64,000 nt of DNA from Actinospineispora acaciae DSM 45401 (GTDB lineage: Bacteria > Actinomycetota > Actinomycetes > Mycobacteriales > Pseudonocardiaceae). The stretch spans positions 62,001 through 126,000 of the forward strand of contig NZ_JIAI01000009.1 in the NCBI RefSeq assembly GCF_000620785.1, read 5' to 3'. The notes under the pieces are model-generated. The model was not told the DNA's origin and did not search any database. It saw only the letters and a program-made list of their open reading frames with translations. The position numbers and the translations under genes were made by a program. This document shows, piece after piece, positions 48,594-58,264 of this stretch; position 1 is the first letter of the stretch, and each line of letters starts with the position of its first letter.

Positions 48594-51296
48594 TCACCTC
48601 GGTGAGCCGGTCCGTTTCGGGCGGACCGAGCGGGGCCAGAGCCGTCCCGACATCGTCAGCGGCGTGCTGCGGTCCAGGCCGGCGCGGACCGATGCGACCG
48701 CCTTGACCAGCGTCGGCCCCAGCCGGGGATCGGCGCGGGGGGCGTACCAGCCGTGTTCGACGGCGCCGACCACCGTGCGCATCCCGGTGACGGCCTCGGA
48801 GTCGAGCCGGTGTGTCCGCGCGAGCCGGCGGGCGGTGCGGCGGACCGTGGAGTTCTTGGGCGGGGTGCCGCCCCGGTCCTGGAACTCGGCGAGCAGCTCC
48901 CGCCAGGCGGCATCGGCACCGCCCGCGCCACCGGCCGCCGCCTTGGCGAGCCGCCGCCGGCGGGCCAGCGAGCGGAGCCCGGCGGGCGTGGCCAGCAGTC
49001 CCACCAGCACCAGCAGCCCGAGCATCATCCACAGCAGGATCCAGAGCGCGGTGCTGAGCCGCAGGCCGAGCGGGTTGCCAGGGCCGTCCTTGTCGCCGGA
49101 ACCACCGCCACCGGAACCGTCGGACCCGTCCTTGCCGCCGCCGGTGCCGTCGTTGCCGCCGCTCGAGCCGCCGCCGGCCTGGTCGCCGCCGGGCCCGGCG
49201 GCCGCACCGGACTGGTTGCCGCCGGCTCCGGGGCCGGACTGGTTGCCCCCGGGGCCGGCGCCGGCCTGGTCGTTCGGGCGGTTGCCCTGACCCGACTGGT
49301 TCGGCCCGCCGGTGCCGTCCGAGTGCGGCGCCTCGGGTCCGTTCGGCGAGGGCTTGGGCTGGTCCTGGGGCTGCGGGCCCTGGCCGGGCGCGGGCGGCGG
49401 CGGGATGCTTCCGTTGGGCGAGGGCGGCGGGGGCTGCTGCGCGGAGCCCGGCCCCGGGGCGGCGGCCAGCAGCGAGGGCGGCGTCGGGCCCTGCGGCACG
49501 TTCGGCGCGTCGGCCACGTAGTTCGGCGTGATGTTGCGGCCGTCGCGCAGCGGCGTGGGGTCGAACGTGAGCCAGCCCAGGCCGGTGAAGTTGGCCTCCA
49601 CCCAGGCGTGCGCGTCGGCGGTGCCCACCGAGCGGTAGTCCTCGACCTGCACGCCGCCGGTGAACCCGACGGCCACCCGGGACGGCACGCCCACCGCCCG
49701 CAGCATCACCGCCATCGCCGACGCGTACTGCTCGCAGTATCCGGCCTTCCCCCTGGTCAGGAAGTCCAGCAGCAGGTCACCGGTGTTCCCTGGCCGGGTC
49801 CGGGTGTCGTAGCGGAAGCCGTTGGCCGGGTCCAGGAAGTAGCGGTTGAGCACGACCGCGCGCTCGAACGGCGTGCGGGCGTTGCGGGTGATCGCCTGGG
49901 CCAGCGCCACGATCCGCTGGTCCACGCCGCCGGTGCTCAGGTAGGTCGGGTTGACGTCGCTGTTCGGGCCGGTGTCCTGCAGGGTGCGCACGGAGGGGTC
50001 GGGCAGCGCGGCGCGCTCGGTCCAGCCCGGTTCGGACACCAGGCCGTCGGCGTAGGCGGTGCCGCTGCTCACGTCGTAGCGCCAGCGGCCGGGCAGCACG
50101 CCGGTCACGCCCATCGGCTGGCCGATCAGCGGCAGCCACTTGTCCCGGTACTTGATGTTCTCCACCTGCACGGTGGCGGTGGGGTTGCGCACCGGCTGCG
50201 GCAGCCCGGACGGCACGGTCTTGTCCAGGTTGACGCCGCTGTAGCGCTCGGGCAGCTCCCAGCCCCGCTGCGGCACGAACCGGCTCAGGGTGAGCGCGCG
50301 CAGGTACTCCCGGTCGGGCAGCCCGCGCACCCGGAACAGCTCGCGCGGCTCCTCGCGGTCGAGCTGGCCGCGCACGGCGGTGAACGGGTTGAGCCCGAAC
50401 TGGCCGTCCGAGCCGTCCGACTTGCCCTCGCCGTTGCCGGGGAACCGGCCCACGGTGCCGATCACGGTGGCCAGCGCGCCCAACCCCAGCGACACCACCA
50501 GCGCCACGGCCGTGAGCACCACGGCGAGCGGCACGCCCGCGCCCGCCGCCCGCACCGCGCGGACCCGGCGCATGAGCGGGCCGTCCGGGCGCCCGTGCGG
50601 CGGCGGCTGGGTGATCCCGAGCCGGGCCTGCCGGCGCCGGTACTCCGTCATCAGCACCAGCGCGAACCCGGTGGCCCCGGCGGCCAGCGACCAGTCCGGC
50701 AGCGCCTCCGGCGTCAGCGCCGTGGACACCGTGAACGAGCCCAGCAGCACCAGCCCGGCCGCCGCCGGGCCGTCGCCGGCCACCGCGAGCGCGTCGGTGG
50801 CCACCGCCATGATCCCGAAACAGGCCGCGACCAGCAGCATCATCGCCGAGGATGTGGCCACCGGGGGCACCCCGCCCTCGATCACGCCGATCGCCGAGGA
50901 GAGCTTGTCGCCCAGCTCGGGCAGGGTGTACGGGCCGGGCAGCACGCCCAGCACGGGCTCCGAGCTGTACAAGCCGGTGACCAGCAGCACCAGCCCGCCG
51001 AGCTGCCCGGCGACCACCGCCACCGTGGGCACCCGGCAGCGCCGCAGCACCAGCCCGAGCACCACCACGACGGTGACCGCGGACAGCACAGCCCACAGCC
51101 ACCGCACGCCCTCCAGCACGCCGGCCAGCGCCGTCGAGCTGAGCGTCACGGCGATCCCGGCGGCGATCGGGGAGGCCAGCGCCGTGCGGGCGAACCGCCG
51201 CCTGACCCGCGCCCGCTCGCGCCAGCGATCCCACCAGGACGATCGCGGCATGCTGGCGAACCGGGGCGTCCGGGGCGGGCGATCGTATCCGTTCAC
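48594..51296 (-). CDS. Membrane-bound transglutaminase-like protease (TgpA type, DUF3488)
   Basis: A 900-residue membrane protein. Several transmembrane helices fill the first about 280 residues, then an outer transglutaminase-like domain with the triad Cys in KAGYCEQYASAMAVML (about 520), His in TADAHAWVEANF and Asp in LTFDPTPL. A Pro/Gly/Asn-rich disordered stretch (about 600-740) and one more helix (about 745-770) precede a cytoplasmic DUF4129-like end. It is the last gene of a moxR-DUF58-tgpA operon, a common trio for envelope maturation. The GTG overlaps the DUF58 stop by 4 nt. Confidence 0.88.
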   Translation of the reverse strand: MNGYDRPPRTPRFASMPRSSWWDRWRERARVRRRFARTALASPIAAGIAVTLSSTALAGVLEGVRWLWAVLSAVTVVVVLGLVLRRCRVPTVAVVAGQLGGLVLLVTGLYSSEPVLGVLPGPYTLPELGDKLSSAIGVIEGGVPPVATSSAMMLLVAACFGIMAVATDALAVAGDGPAAAGLVLLGSFTVSTALTPEALPDWSLAAGATGFALVLMTEYRRRQARLGITQPPPHGRPDGPLMRRVRAVRAAGAGVPLAVVLTAVALVVSLGLGALATVIGTVGRFPGNGEGKSDGSDGQFGLNPFTAVRGQLDREEPRELFRVRGLPDREYLRALTLSRFVPQRGWELPERYSGVNLDKTVPSGLPQPVRNPTATVQVENIKYRDKWLPLIGQPMGVTGVLPGRWRYDVSSGTAYADGLVSEPGWTERAALPDPSVRTLQDTGPNSDVNPTYLSTGGVDQRIVALAQAITRNARTPFERAVVLNRYFLDPANGFRYDTRTRPGNTGDLLLDFLTRGKAGYCEQYASAMAVMLRAVGVPSRVAVGFTGGVQVEDYRSVGTADAHAWVEANFTGLGWLTFDPTPLRDGRNITPNYVADAPNVPQGPTPPSLLAAAPGPGSAQQPPPPSPNGSIPPPPAPGQGPQPQDQPKPSPNGPEAPHSDGTGGPNQSGQGNRPNDQAGAGPGGNQSGPGAGGNQSGAAAGPGGDQAGGGSSGGNDGTGGGKDGSDGSGGGGSGDKDGPGNPLGLRLSTALWILLWMMLGLLVLVGLLATPAGLRSLARRRRLAKAAAGGAGGADAAWRELLAEFQDRGGTPPKNSTVRRTARRLARTHRLDSEAVTGMRTVVGAVEHGWYAPRADPRLGPTLVKAVASVRAGLDRSTPLTMSGRLWPRSVRPKRTGSPR

Positions 51297-52532
51297 CGGC
51301 CGAGCCCCAGCCGCACCGGCAGCCGCTTGCAGAACTCGTTCCAGACCCGGTCCGGGTCCCGCTCCGGGCGCCCGACCAGCGCCGTCCAGCCGGCGTCCGC
51401 CAGCACCCTGGCCGGCGCGGCGATGCCGGTCGGCGGCGGGGTCTCGTTCGGGGCGATCCAGGCGCTCACGTCCATCAACACGGCGTGGCCGTGCCCGCCG
51501 TTCGCCCCGCGCAGCAGCGGTTGCACGGCATCGGTGTCCACCGCGCCCAGGATCGCGAACAGCTCACCGCCGTTGGGCGGCGGCGGGATCAGCCCCTGCT
51601 GGGTGGACGGGCGCAGCGTGGCGAGGGTGTCCAGCAGCTCCTCGGGGTCGCGGCCGGTGGAGAGCATCACCCCGTTCTCCGCGACCAGGTTGACCCGGCG
51701 GCCCGCGTAGATCAGGTGCTGGCAGACGCTGGCGGCCAGCTCGATGGCCCACTCCAGGCTGGCCTGCGCGCCGACCCCCCGGTGCGCGTGGGCGCGCCGG
51801 TCCAGCAGCACGGTGACGCCGCCGTGCCACGGCCGTTCCTCCAGCCGCACCATCAGCTCGTCGCGGCGCGCGGTGGAGCGCCAGTGCACCATGCGCAGCG
51901 CGTCGCCGGGCTGGTACTCGCGCACCATCGCGTCGTGCTCGCCGAGGCCCCGGCGCAGCCCGGTGTTGCCGGCGTCGCCCTCGCCCCTGCCGAACCCGTC
52001 GGGCAGCCCGGACAGCGGGGTGACCCGGGGCAGCACCGTCAGCGTGCTGCGCCCGGCCAGCTCGCGCTCGTACTCGGCCAGCCCGAGCGGGTCGCCGACG
52101 CGCACGGTGAGCGGGCCGATCAGGTGCACGCCGCGCACCGTGGCCGGGATCGGGTAGCGCAGGTCCATCGCCGGGTCGGACTTCTTGGACGGCCGGCTGA
52201 TGAACCGGGGCGAGCCGCCCAGCGCGTCGGGCAGCGCGTCGGTGAGCATCATCCCGGTGTCGATCAGCCGGCTGGGCCGGTGCACGATCAGCCGGGCCTC
52301 CACCTCCGAGCCGGCCGACACCCGCGCCGGCAGCACCTCGCGCTCGGCCTTGATCACCAGTCGGGTCCGCGCCGCGAGCAGCGCCGCCAGCAGCGGCAGC
52401 ACCAGCACCAGCAGGCCGATCCGCAGCAGGTCCCGCTCGTCCAGCGCGACCGCGCAGACCGAGGCGGCCACCCCGGCCGCTATCAGGCACCGGCCCAGCG
52501 TGGTCAGCCCGGCCGAGGTGGTTCCGGCCGGG

Positions 52533-52540
<8 letters not shown>
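51293..52540 (-). CDS. DUF58 domain protein
   Basis: The 415-residue protein has two N-terminal transmembrane helices (GRCLIAAGVAASVCAVAL and LLVLVLPLLAALLAA) and a C-terminal DUF58/VWA-like domain with EYQPGDALRMVHWRSTARRDELMVR, the family hallmark. It works with MoxR ATPases as a possible chaperone partner. It overlaps moxR by 8 nt at its start and tgpA by 4 nt at its end. The precise function is unknown. Confidence 0.88.
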
Positions 52541-53519
<979 letters not shown>

Positions 53520-53650
53520 TCGACCTCCTACTTTCTCCGACGGCCCGGAAGCAGTCTGTCAAACGCCCCGAGAGGGGTCACCACGCCGGTGCGCGCGGCA
53601 CCCGACCCAGCGTCCTCGTCCATCGAACCGGTGTAGCGGGCGGCTCCGTT

Positions 53651-53685
53651 ACACCACCCCCCACACCTCCCCCCACGTTTCCCCA
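53651..53685 (-). promoter_or_regulatory. MraZ-box-like repeat array facing moxR
   Basis: On the minus strand TGGGG (53681-53685), TGGGG (53671-53675) and TGTGG (53661-53665) lie exactly 10 nt apart; GGTGT (53651-53655) may be a fourth. MraZ of E. coli binds TGGGA-N5 repeats of the same period. The array ends 132 nt before the moxR start. Confidence 0.5.
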
Positions 53686-53856
53686 CGGAGCTCCCTCCCC
53701 GGCCGGGCGCGGCCCGGGGCCGTGGCGTTTGCCCAGGTCGGCTCGGTGGCCGCCGGTGGGGAACCGGCCCGGGCAGCGTTTCCGCCCCCACCGCGCCCCA
53801 CCCTTCGTGAGCTGGGAAAACGGTGAGAGATCGGCCTTCGATCGGGCGACGGCTCG

Positions 53857-53891
53857 TTGACTGTGGTGGAAAGTGGGGTAATGTGGTGATC
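53857..53891 (+). promoter_or_regulatory. mraZ promoter with three 10-nt MraZ-like repeats
   Basis: TTGACT (53857-53862), 16 nt, TAATGT (53879-53884). Across it run TGTGGTGGAA (53862-53871), AGTGGGGTAA (53872-53881) and TGTGGTGATC (53882-53891), a strict 10-nt period as in known MraZ operators. This should be the autoregulatory site of the dcw cluster. Confidence 0.7.
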
Positions 53892-53917
53892 GTTGGAGCC
53901 AGGGGGAGGCGAGGCCG

Positions 53918-54349
53918 ATGTTCCTCGGCACTCACACACCCCGGCTCGATGACAAGGGCCGCATCACGTTGCCGGCGAAGTACCGAGACGAGCTCCGAGG
54001 GGGGATGATGATCACGAAGGGACAGGACCACTGTCTGTACGTGTTCCCCCGCGAGGTGTTCGAGCAGCTGGCCCGCAAGGTCGCCGAGGCGCCGTTCACC
54101 AACGAGGCGGTGCGCGCCTACCAGCGTTACCTGTTCGCCGGCACCGACGAGCAGCACCCGGACTCGCAGGGCCGGGTCCCGATCACCGCCGAGCTGCGCC
54201 GCTACGCCGGGCTGTCCAAGGACTGCGTGGTCATCGGTGCCGTCAACCGGCTGGAGATCTGGGACGCCCAGGCCTGGCAGTCCTATCAGGAACGACACGA
54301 GGACAACTACGCGCAGGCGCAGGAGGAGGTACTGCCCGGCATGTTCTGA
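53918..54349 (+). CDS. mraZ: Transcriptional regulator MraZ
   Basis: The 143-residue protein has the two AbrB-like MraZ repeats: GTHTPRLDDKGRITLPAKYRDEL (N-terminal) and PDSQGRVPITAELRRYAGL (C-terminal). MraZ is the first gene of the dcw cluster and regulates it through ring-shaped oligomers on direct repeats. GGGGGAGG lies upstream of the ATG. The promoter with its repeats lies 27-56 nt before. A 205-nt gap separates it from rsmH. Confidence 0.95.
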   Translation: MFLGTHTPRLDDKGRITLPAKYRDELRGGMMITKGQDHCLYVFPREVFEQLARKVAEAPFTNEAVRAYQRYLFAGTDEQHPDSQGRVPITAELRRYAGLSKDCVVIGAVNRLEIWDAQAWQSYQERHEDNYAQAQEEVLPGMF

Positions 54350-54494
54350 GCCGTCTCAGGCATGTGGACGTAGGCAGGACGCCCGGGCTCGGGTGTCCGG
54401 AGGCCTCCACTCCGCTGCTGGTGGCCCTGGCGCACCTTCCCCGGTGCCAGGTCCGCCGGGAGGGGAGCGGAGACCTCGGGGCATCCCGGCCCGG

Positions 54495-54525
54495 GCGCGC
54501 GTCGCACCGGGGGGTCGACGCGCGC
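54495..54525 (+). other. 10-bp perfect hairpin in the mraZ-rsmH gap
   Basis: GCGCGCGTCG (54495-54504) pairs with CGACGCGCGC (54516-54525) over 11 nt. It lies 29 nt before the rsmH start and may tune readthrough or translation. Other weaker stems are present in the same gap. Confidence 0.5.
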
Positions 54526-54554
54526 GGAGTGTGGACCAGGCGAGAGGGGGGCCG

Positions 54555-55526
54555 ATGTCTGAGTCATTCCCAAAACCGGGCGCTCGGCACGTCCCCGTGA
54601 TGCTCGACCGGGTTCTCGAGCTGCTCGCCCCCGCGCTGTCCGACGGCCCGAGGGTGCTGGTGGACGGCACCCTCGGGCTGGGCGGTCACTCCGCCGCGCT
54701 GTTGGCCGCGCACCCCGGGCTGACCCTGGTCGGGCTGGACCGCGACCCGCGGGCGCTGGAGCTGGCCGGGCGCCGGCTGGCCGCGTACGCCGACCGGCGG
54801 CACCTGGTGCACGCGGTGTACCACGAGCTGCCCGAGGTGCTGGAACGGCTGGGCATCGCGCGGGTGCACGGCGTGCTGCTCGACCTCGGGGTGTCGTCGC
54901 TGCAGCTGGACGCGGCGGAGCGGGGTTTCTCCTACGCCTCGGACACCGCGCTGGACATGCGGATGGACCCCACCGTCGGCCCGACCGCCGCCGACGTGGT
55001 GAACACCTATTCGGTGGACGAGCTGGCCAGGGTGCTGCGGGACTACGGCGAGGAGCGGTTCGCCCGCCGGATCGCGGCCGCGGTGGCCCGGCGGCGGGAG
55101 CGGGCGCCGCTGCGCACCAGCGCGGAGCTGGTCGAGCTGTTGTACGAGGCGGTGCCGGCCGCGTCCCGGCGCACCGGCGGGCACCCGGCCAAGCGGACCT
55201 TCCAGGCGCTGCGCATCGAGGTGAACGGCGAGCTGGACTCGCTGCGTGAGGCGCTGCCCGCCGCGCTGGACGCCACCGAGGTGGGCGGCCGGGTGGTGGT
55301 GCTGTCGTACCACTCGCTGGAGGACCGGCTGGTGAAGCGGGCGTTCGCGGAGCGCGCGAGGTCGCGCACGCCCGCCGGCCTGCCCGTCGAGCTGCCCGGG
55401 CACGAACCCAGCTGGCGGCTGCTGACCAGGGGCGCGGAGCAGGCCGGCGAGCAGGAGATCGACGACAACCCGCGCGCGGCATCGGTTCGGCTGCGGGCCG
55501 GAGAACGAATCGCGGAGGCTGCCTGA
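54555..55526 (+). CDS. rsmH: 16S rRNA (cytosine(1402)-N(4))-methyltransferase RsmH
   Basis: The 323-residue enzyme methylates C1402 in 16S rRNA. RHVPVMLDRVLELL, VDGTLGLGGHS (SAM motif), LLDLGVSSLQLD, and VVLSYHSLEDRLVKRAF are the family blocks. It is the old mraW of the dcw cluster. AGAGGGGGG precedes the ATG at 54555. Its TGA overlaps the ftsL ATG. Confidence 0.95.
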   Translation: MSESFPKPGARHVPVMLDRVLELLAPALSDGPRVLVDGTLGLGGHSAALLAAHPGLTLVGLDRDPRALELAGRRLAAYADRRHLVHAVYHELPEVLERLGIARVHGVLLDLGVSSLQLDAAERGFSYASDTALDMRMDPTVGPTAADVVNTYSVDELARVLRDYGEERFARRIAAAVARRRERAPLRTSAELVELLYEAVPAASRRTGGHPAKRTFQALRIEVNGELDSLREALPAALDATEVGGRVVVLSYHSLEDRLVKRAFAERARSRTPAGLPVELPGHEPSWRLLTRGAEQAGEQEIDDNPRAASVRLRAGERIAEAA

Positions 55527-56299
55527 TGAGCGCACCCACGGCGGAGCGGACCCGCGCGGGCCGCTCATCGGCCAGGTCGACCGGTCAGCCAGGGCCGCGC
55601 CGGTCGGCGGGCTTACCCACCCCTCGGGACGCCGACGGCGCGATCGGCCGGGCGTACGCCAAGCGGGCCGGCCGGGCGCGCCGCCTGGCCACCACCCCCG
55701 GCGCCGTCGCGCCGTCCCGGTCGCGGTTCGTGCTGATGGTGATGGGGCTGCTCGGGGTGGGGCTGGTCGCGTCGCTGTGGCTGTCCACCACCGCCGCGGC
55801 GGACTCGTACCGGCTGGACGCGGCGCGGCAGGCCACCCAGGGCCTCGCCGAGCGCGGTGAGGCGTTGCGCACCGAGATCGCCGCCATGGAGTCGGCCCCG
55901 GCGCTGGCCAAGGCGGCGCAGCAGATGGGCATGGTGCCGAGCACGGACGTGGCCCGGCTGGTGTCCATGCCGGACGGCTCGGTGCAGGTCGTGGGCACCC
56001 CGAAGGCGGCCACGGCGGCCGCGCCGCCGCCCATGCTCGCCCCGCCGGCCCCGCCCGCCCCCGCGCTGCCGAACGCGTCCGGCTCCGGCCAGGCCACCGC
56101 CCCACAGGCGGTGACCCCCGCCCCTGCTCAGCGGCCGGTTCAGCAGCAACCCGTCCAGCAACAGCCGGTTCAGCAACCGGTCCAACAACAGCCGGCCGAA
56201 CAGCTTGACCAACGCCTGCCCGAGGAACAGCTCACGGCGCCCGCGCCGACCCGGCAGGGGCCGGCCCCGCGCGCCGCGTCCGGTGGCACCGGGCAGTGA
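55526..56299 (+). CDS. ftsL: FtsL-like septal membrane protein
   Basis: The 257-residue protein has a basic disordered N-terminus, one transmembrane helix (FVLMVMGLLGVGLVASLWLST, about 69-89) and a short outer coiled coil with QATQGLAERGEALRTEIAAMES. This is the FtsL/FtsB-like fold. The C-terminal about 110 residues are a Pro/Gln tail with repeated QQQPVQ units. It is longer than typical FtsL, but the position between rsmH and ftsI is decisive. ATGA couples it to rsmH, and its stop overlaps the ftsI start. Confidence 0.87.
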   Translation: MSAPTAERTRAGRSSARSTGQPGPRRSAGLPTPRDADGAIGRAYAKRAGRARRLATTPGAVAPSRSRFVLMVMGLLGVGLVASLWLSTTAAADSYRLDAARQATQGLAERGEALRTEIAAMESAPALAKAAQQMGMVPSTDVARLVSMPDGSVQVVGTPKAATAAAPPPMLAPPAPPAPALPNASGSGQATAPQAVTPAPAQRPVQQQPVQQQPVQQPVQQQPAEQLDQRLPEEQLTAPAPTRQGPAPRAASGGTGQ

Positions 56300-58146
56300 T
56301 GCGCACGTCCGAAGTGGGCGCGGCCCCCCGTGCCCGCCCGAAGCCCCCGTCCCGTCCCGCCCCACCCCGCCGCCGCCCCCCCAAGCGGGCCAACCCGAGC
56401 GCGCGCCTGGTCGCCGGCCGGCTGATCCTGGTGGCGCTGCTGGTGGTGACCGGCCTGAAGCTGCTCACCGTCCAGGTCGTGCAGGCCGGCGAGCTGCGCG
56501 CCGAGGGCGACAAGCAGCGCGTCACCAAGGTGCCGCTGCCGGCCGAGCGGGGCAGCATCGTGGACCGCAACGGCACCCCGATGGCGTTCAGTGTCCGCGC
56601 CAAGGCGCTGACCGCCAACCCGGCCCAGATCTCGAAGAAGCAGGGCCCGAACGCGGACACCCGCAAGACCCAGATCGCCTTCGGCATCGCCGAGCTGACC
56701 GGGGCGGACGCCAGCCGGGTGTACGCCGCGCTGAACACCGAGCGCCCCTACGCGATCCTGGTCCCGCAGGTCGAGCCGTCGGCGGCGCGCGCGGTCGCCG
56801 AGCGGTTCCCGGAGATCGCGCAGGAGGACCGGGAGTCCCGCCAGTACCCGGGCGGCCCGCTGGCGGCCAACGTCCTCGGCGTCGCCTCCTGGAGCATGGA
56901 CCAGCGCAAGCTGCACGGGATCGTCGGCCTGGAGGCGGCCCAGGAGCAACTGCTCGCCGGCACCGACGGTTTCCGCGTTGTGGACACCGCCGAGGGCTCC
57001 AACACCGTCATCCCCGGCAGCGAGCGCGCCGAGAAGCCGTCGATCCCCGGCTCGAACCTGCAGCTCACCCTGGACTCCGACGTGCAGTACACGGTGCAGC
57101 AGCAGCTCGCCGCCTACGTCAAGGCGCACGGCGCCAAGGACGGCAGCGCGGTGGTGCTGGACGCCAAGACCGGCGAGGTGCGCGCGCTGGCCAACAGCAC
57201 CACCTTCGACCCGCGCGACCTGGCCGCCGCCACCGCCTCCGAGCTGGGCAACCCCGCGGTGACCACCCCGTTCGAGCCCGGCTCGGTGAACAAGATCGTG
57301 ACGATGGCGGCGGCGCTGGAGTCCGGCGTGGAGACACCCCAGTCGGTGCTGTCGGTGCCGGACAGCATCAAGGTCGCCGACCGGGTGGTGCACGACGCCT
57401 GGAACCACCCGACCCAGCGGTTCACCCTGACCGGGGTGCTGGCCCGCTCGTCGAACGTCGGCACCCTGATGACCGCGCAGAAGGTCGGCGAGGACAGGTT
57501 CTCCGACATGCTCGCCAAGCTGGGCCTCGGCCAGCGCACCGGGGTGGGGCTGCCGGGGGAGAGCGGCGGCCGGGTGCCGCCCAGGGACACCTGGTCGGGC
57601 TCCACGTTCGGCAACCTGCCGATCGGGCAGGGCCTGTCCATGACGGTGCTGCAGCTCGCCGGCATGTACCAGGCGGTGGCCAACGACGGCCTGCGGGTGC
57701 CGCCCAGGATCGTCGAGGCCACCGTCGGCCCGGACGGCGCGCGGGCGCCCGAGCCCCGACCCGAGCCGGTGCGGGTGGTCTCGCCGCAGACCGCGCAGCA
57801 GCTGCGCCAGATGCTGGTCGCGGTCACCCAGGACGGCAGGGGCGTGCAGCGCGGCACCGGCCCGGACGCGGCGGTGGACGGCTACCAGGTGGCCGGCAAG
57901 ACCGGCACCGCCCAGCAGATCAACCCGGCCTGCGCCTGCTACTCCATGTCCGACTACTGGATCACGTTCGCCGGCATGTTCCCCGCCCAGGACCCCCGGT
58001 ACGTGGTGGCGATCATGCTCGACGCGCCGACCCACGGCCAGAACGCCTCCGCCCTGTTCCACGAGATCGCGTCCACGCTGGCCAGGCGGGACCGGATCCC
58101 GGTGAGCACCGAGCCCCGGCCGATGGTGCCGCTGGTCGTGCCCTGA
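56299..58146 (+). CDS. ftsI: Septal penicillin-binding protein 3 (FtsI/PbpB)
   Basis: A monofunctional class B transpeptidase, 615 residues. A basic Pro-rich N-terminal tail and one transmembrane helix (LVAGRLILVALLVVTGL) precede the pedestal domain (PLPAERGSIVDRNG) and the transpeptidase domain with SxxK in FEPGSVNKIVTM, SSN in ARSSNVG, and KTGT in VAGKTGTAQQ. It cross-links septal peptidoglycan together with FtsW. Start overlaps ftsL by 1 nt. A GTG directly before the ATG is equally usable. Confidence 0.95.
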   Translation: MRTSEVGAAPRARPKPPSRPAPPRRRPPKRANPSARLVAGRLILVALLVVTGLKLLTVQVVQAGELRAEGDKQRVTKVPLPAERGSIVDRNGTPMAFSVRAKALTANPAQISKKQGPNADTRKTQIAFGIAELTGADASRVYAALNTERPYAILVPQVEPSAARAVAERFPEIAQEDRESRQYPGGPLAANVLGVASWSMDQRKLHGIVGLEAAQEQLLAGTDGFRVVDTAEGSNTVIPGSERAEKPSIPGSNLQLTLDSDVQYTVQQQLAAYVKAHGAKDGSAVVLDAKTGEVRALANSTTFDPRDLAAATASELGNPAVTTPFEPGSVNKIVTMAAALESGVETPQSVLSVPDSIKVADRVVHDAWNHPTQRFTLTGVLARSSNVGTLMTAQKVGEDRFSDMLAKLGLGQRTGVGLPGESGGRVPPRDTWSGSTFGNLPIGQGLSMTVLQLAGMYQAVANDGLRVPPRIVEATVGPDGARAPEPRPEPVRVVSPQTAQQLRQMLVAVTQDGRGVQRGTGPDAAVDGYQVAGKTGTAQQINPACACYSMSDYWITFAGMFPAQDPRYVVAIMLDAPTHGQNASALFHEIASTLARRDRIPVSTEPRPMVPLVVP

Positions 58147-58264
58147 GCACATCCCTCACGAACGGTGAGCAAGAACTACGAAGGGTAGTCGTCGGGGTGC
58201 GCGACGGTGATCAGAACGAATGCCCCGCCAGTGCACGATGATGGCGCCGGTAGCCTTCCGCGAC
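58147..58264 (+). promoter_or_regulatory. Possible internal promoter before murE
   Basis: This is the longest gap between ftsI and the window end (118 nt). TAGCCT (58251-58256) lies 8 nt before the murE GTG and may be a -10 for a leaderless mRNA; no good -35 is seen. A small CTCAC/GTGAG stem lies near its start. Confidence 0.4.

Larger units (their letters stand above)
53520..53917. other. 398-nt divergent control region moxR/mraZ
   Basis: No gene is supported. It holds two arrays of 10-nt-spaced TGGGG-like repeats, one on each strand, and the mraZ promoter. Frames on either strand in this gap lack coding character. Confidence 0.6.
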
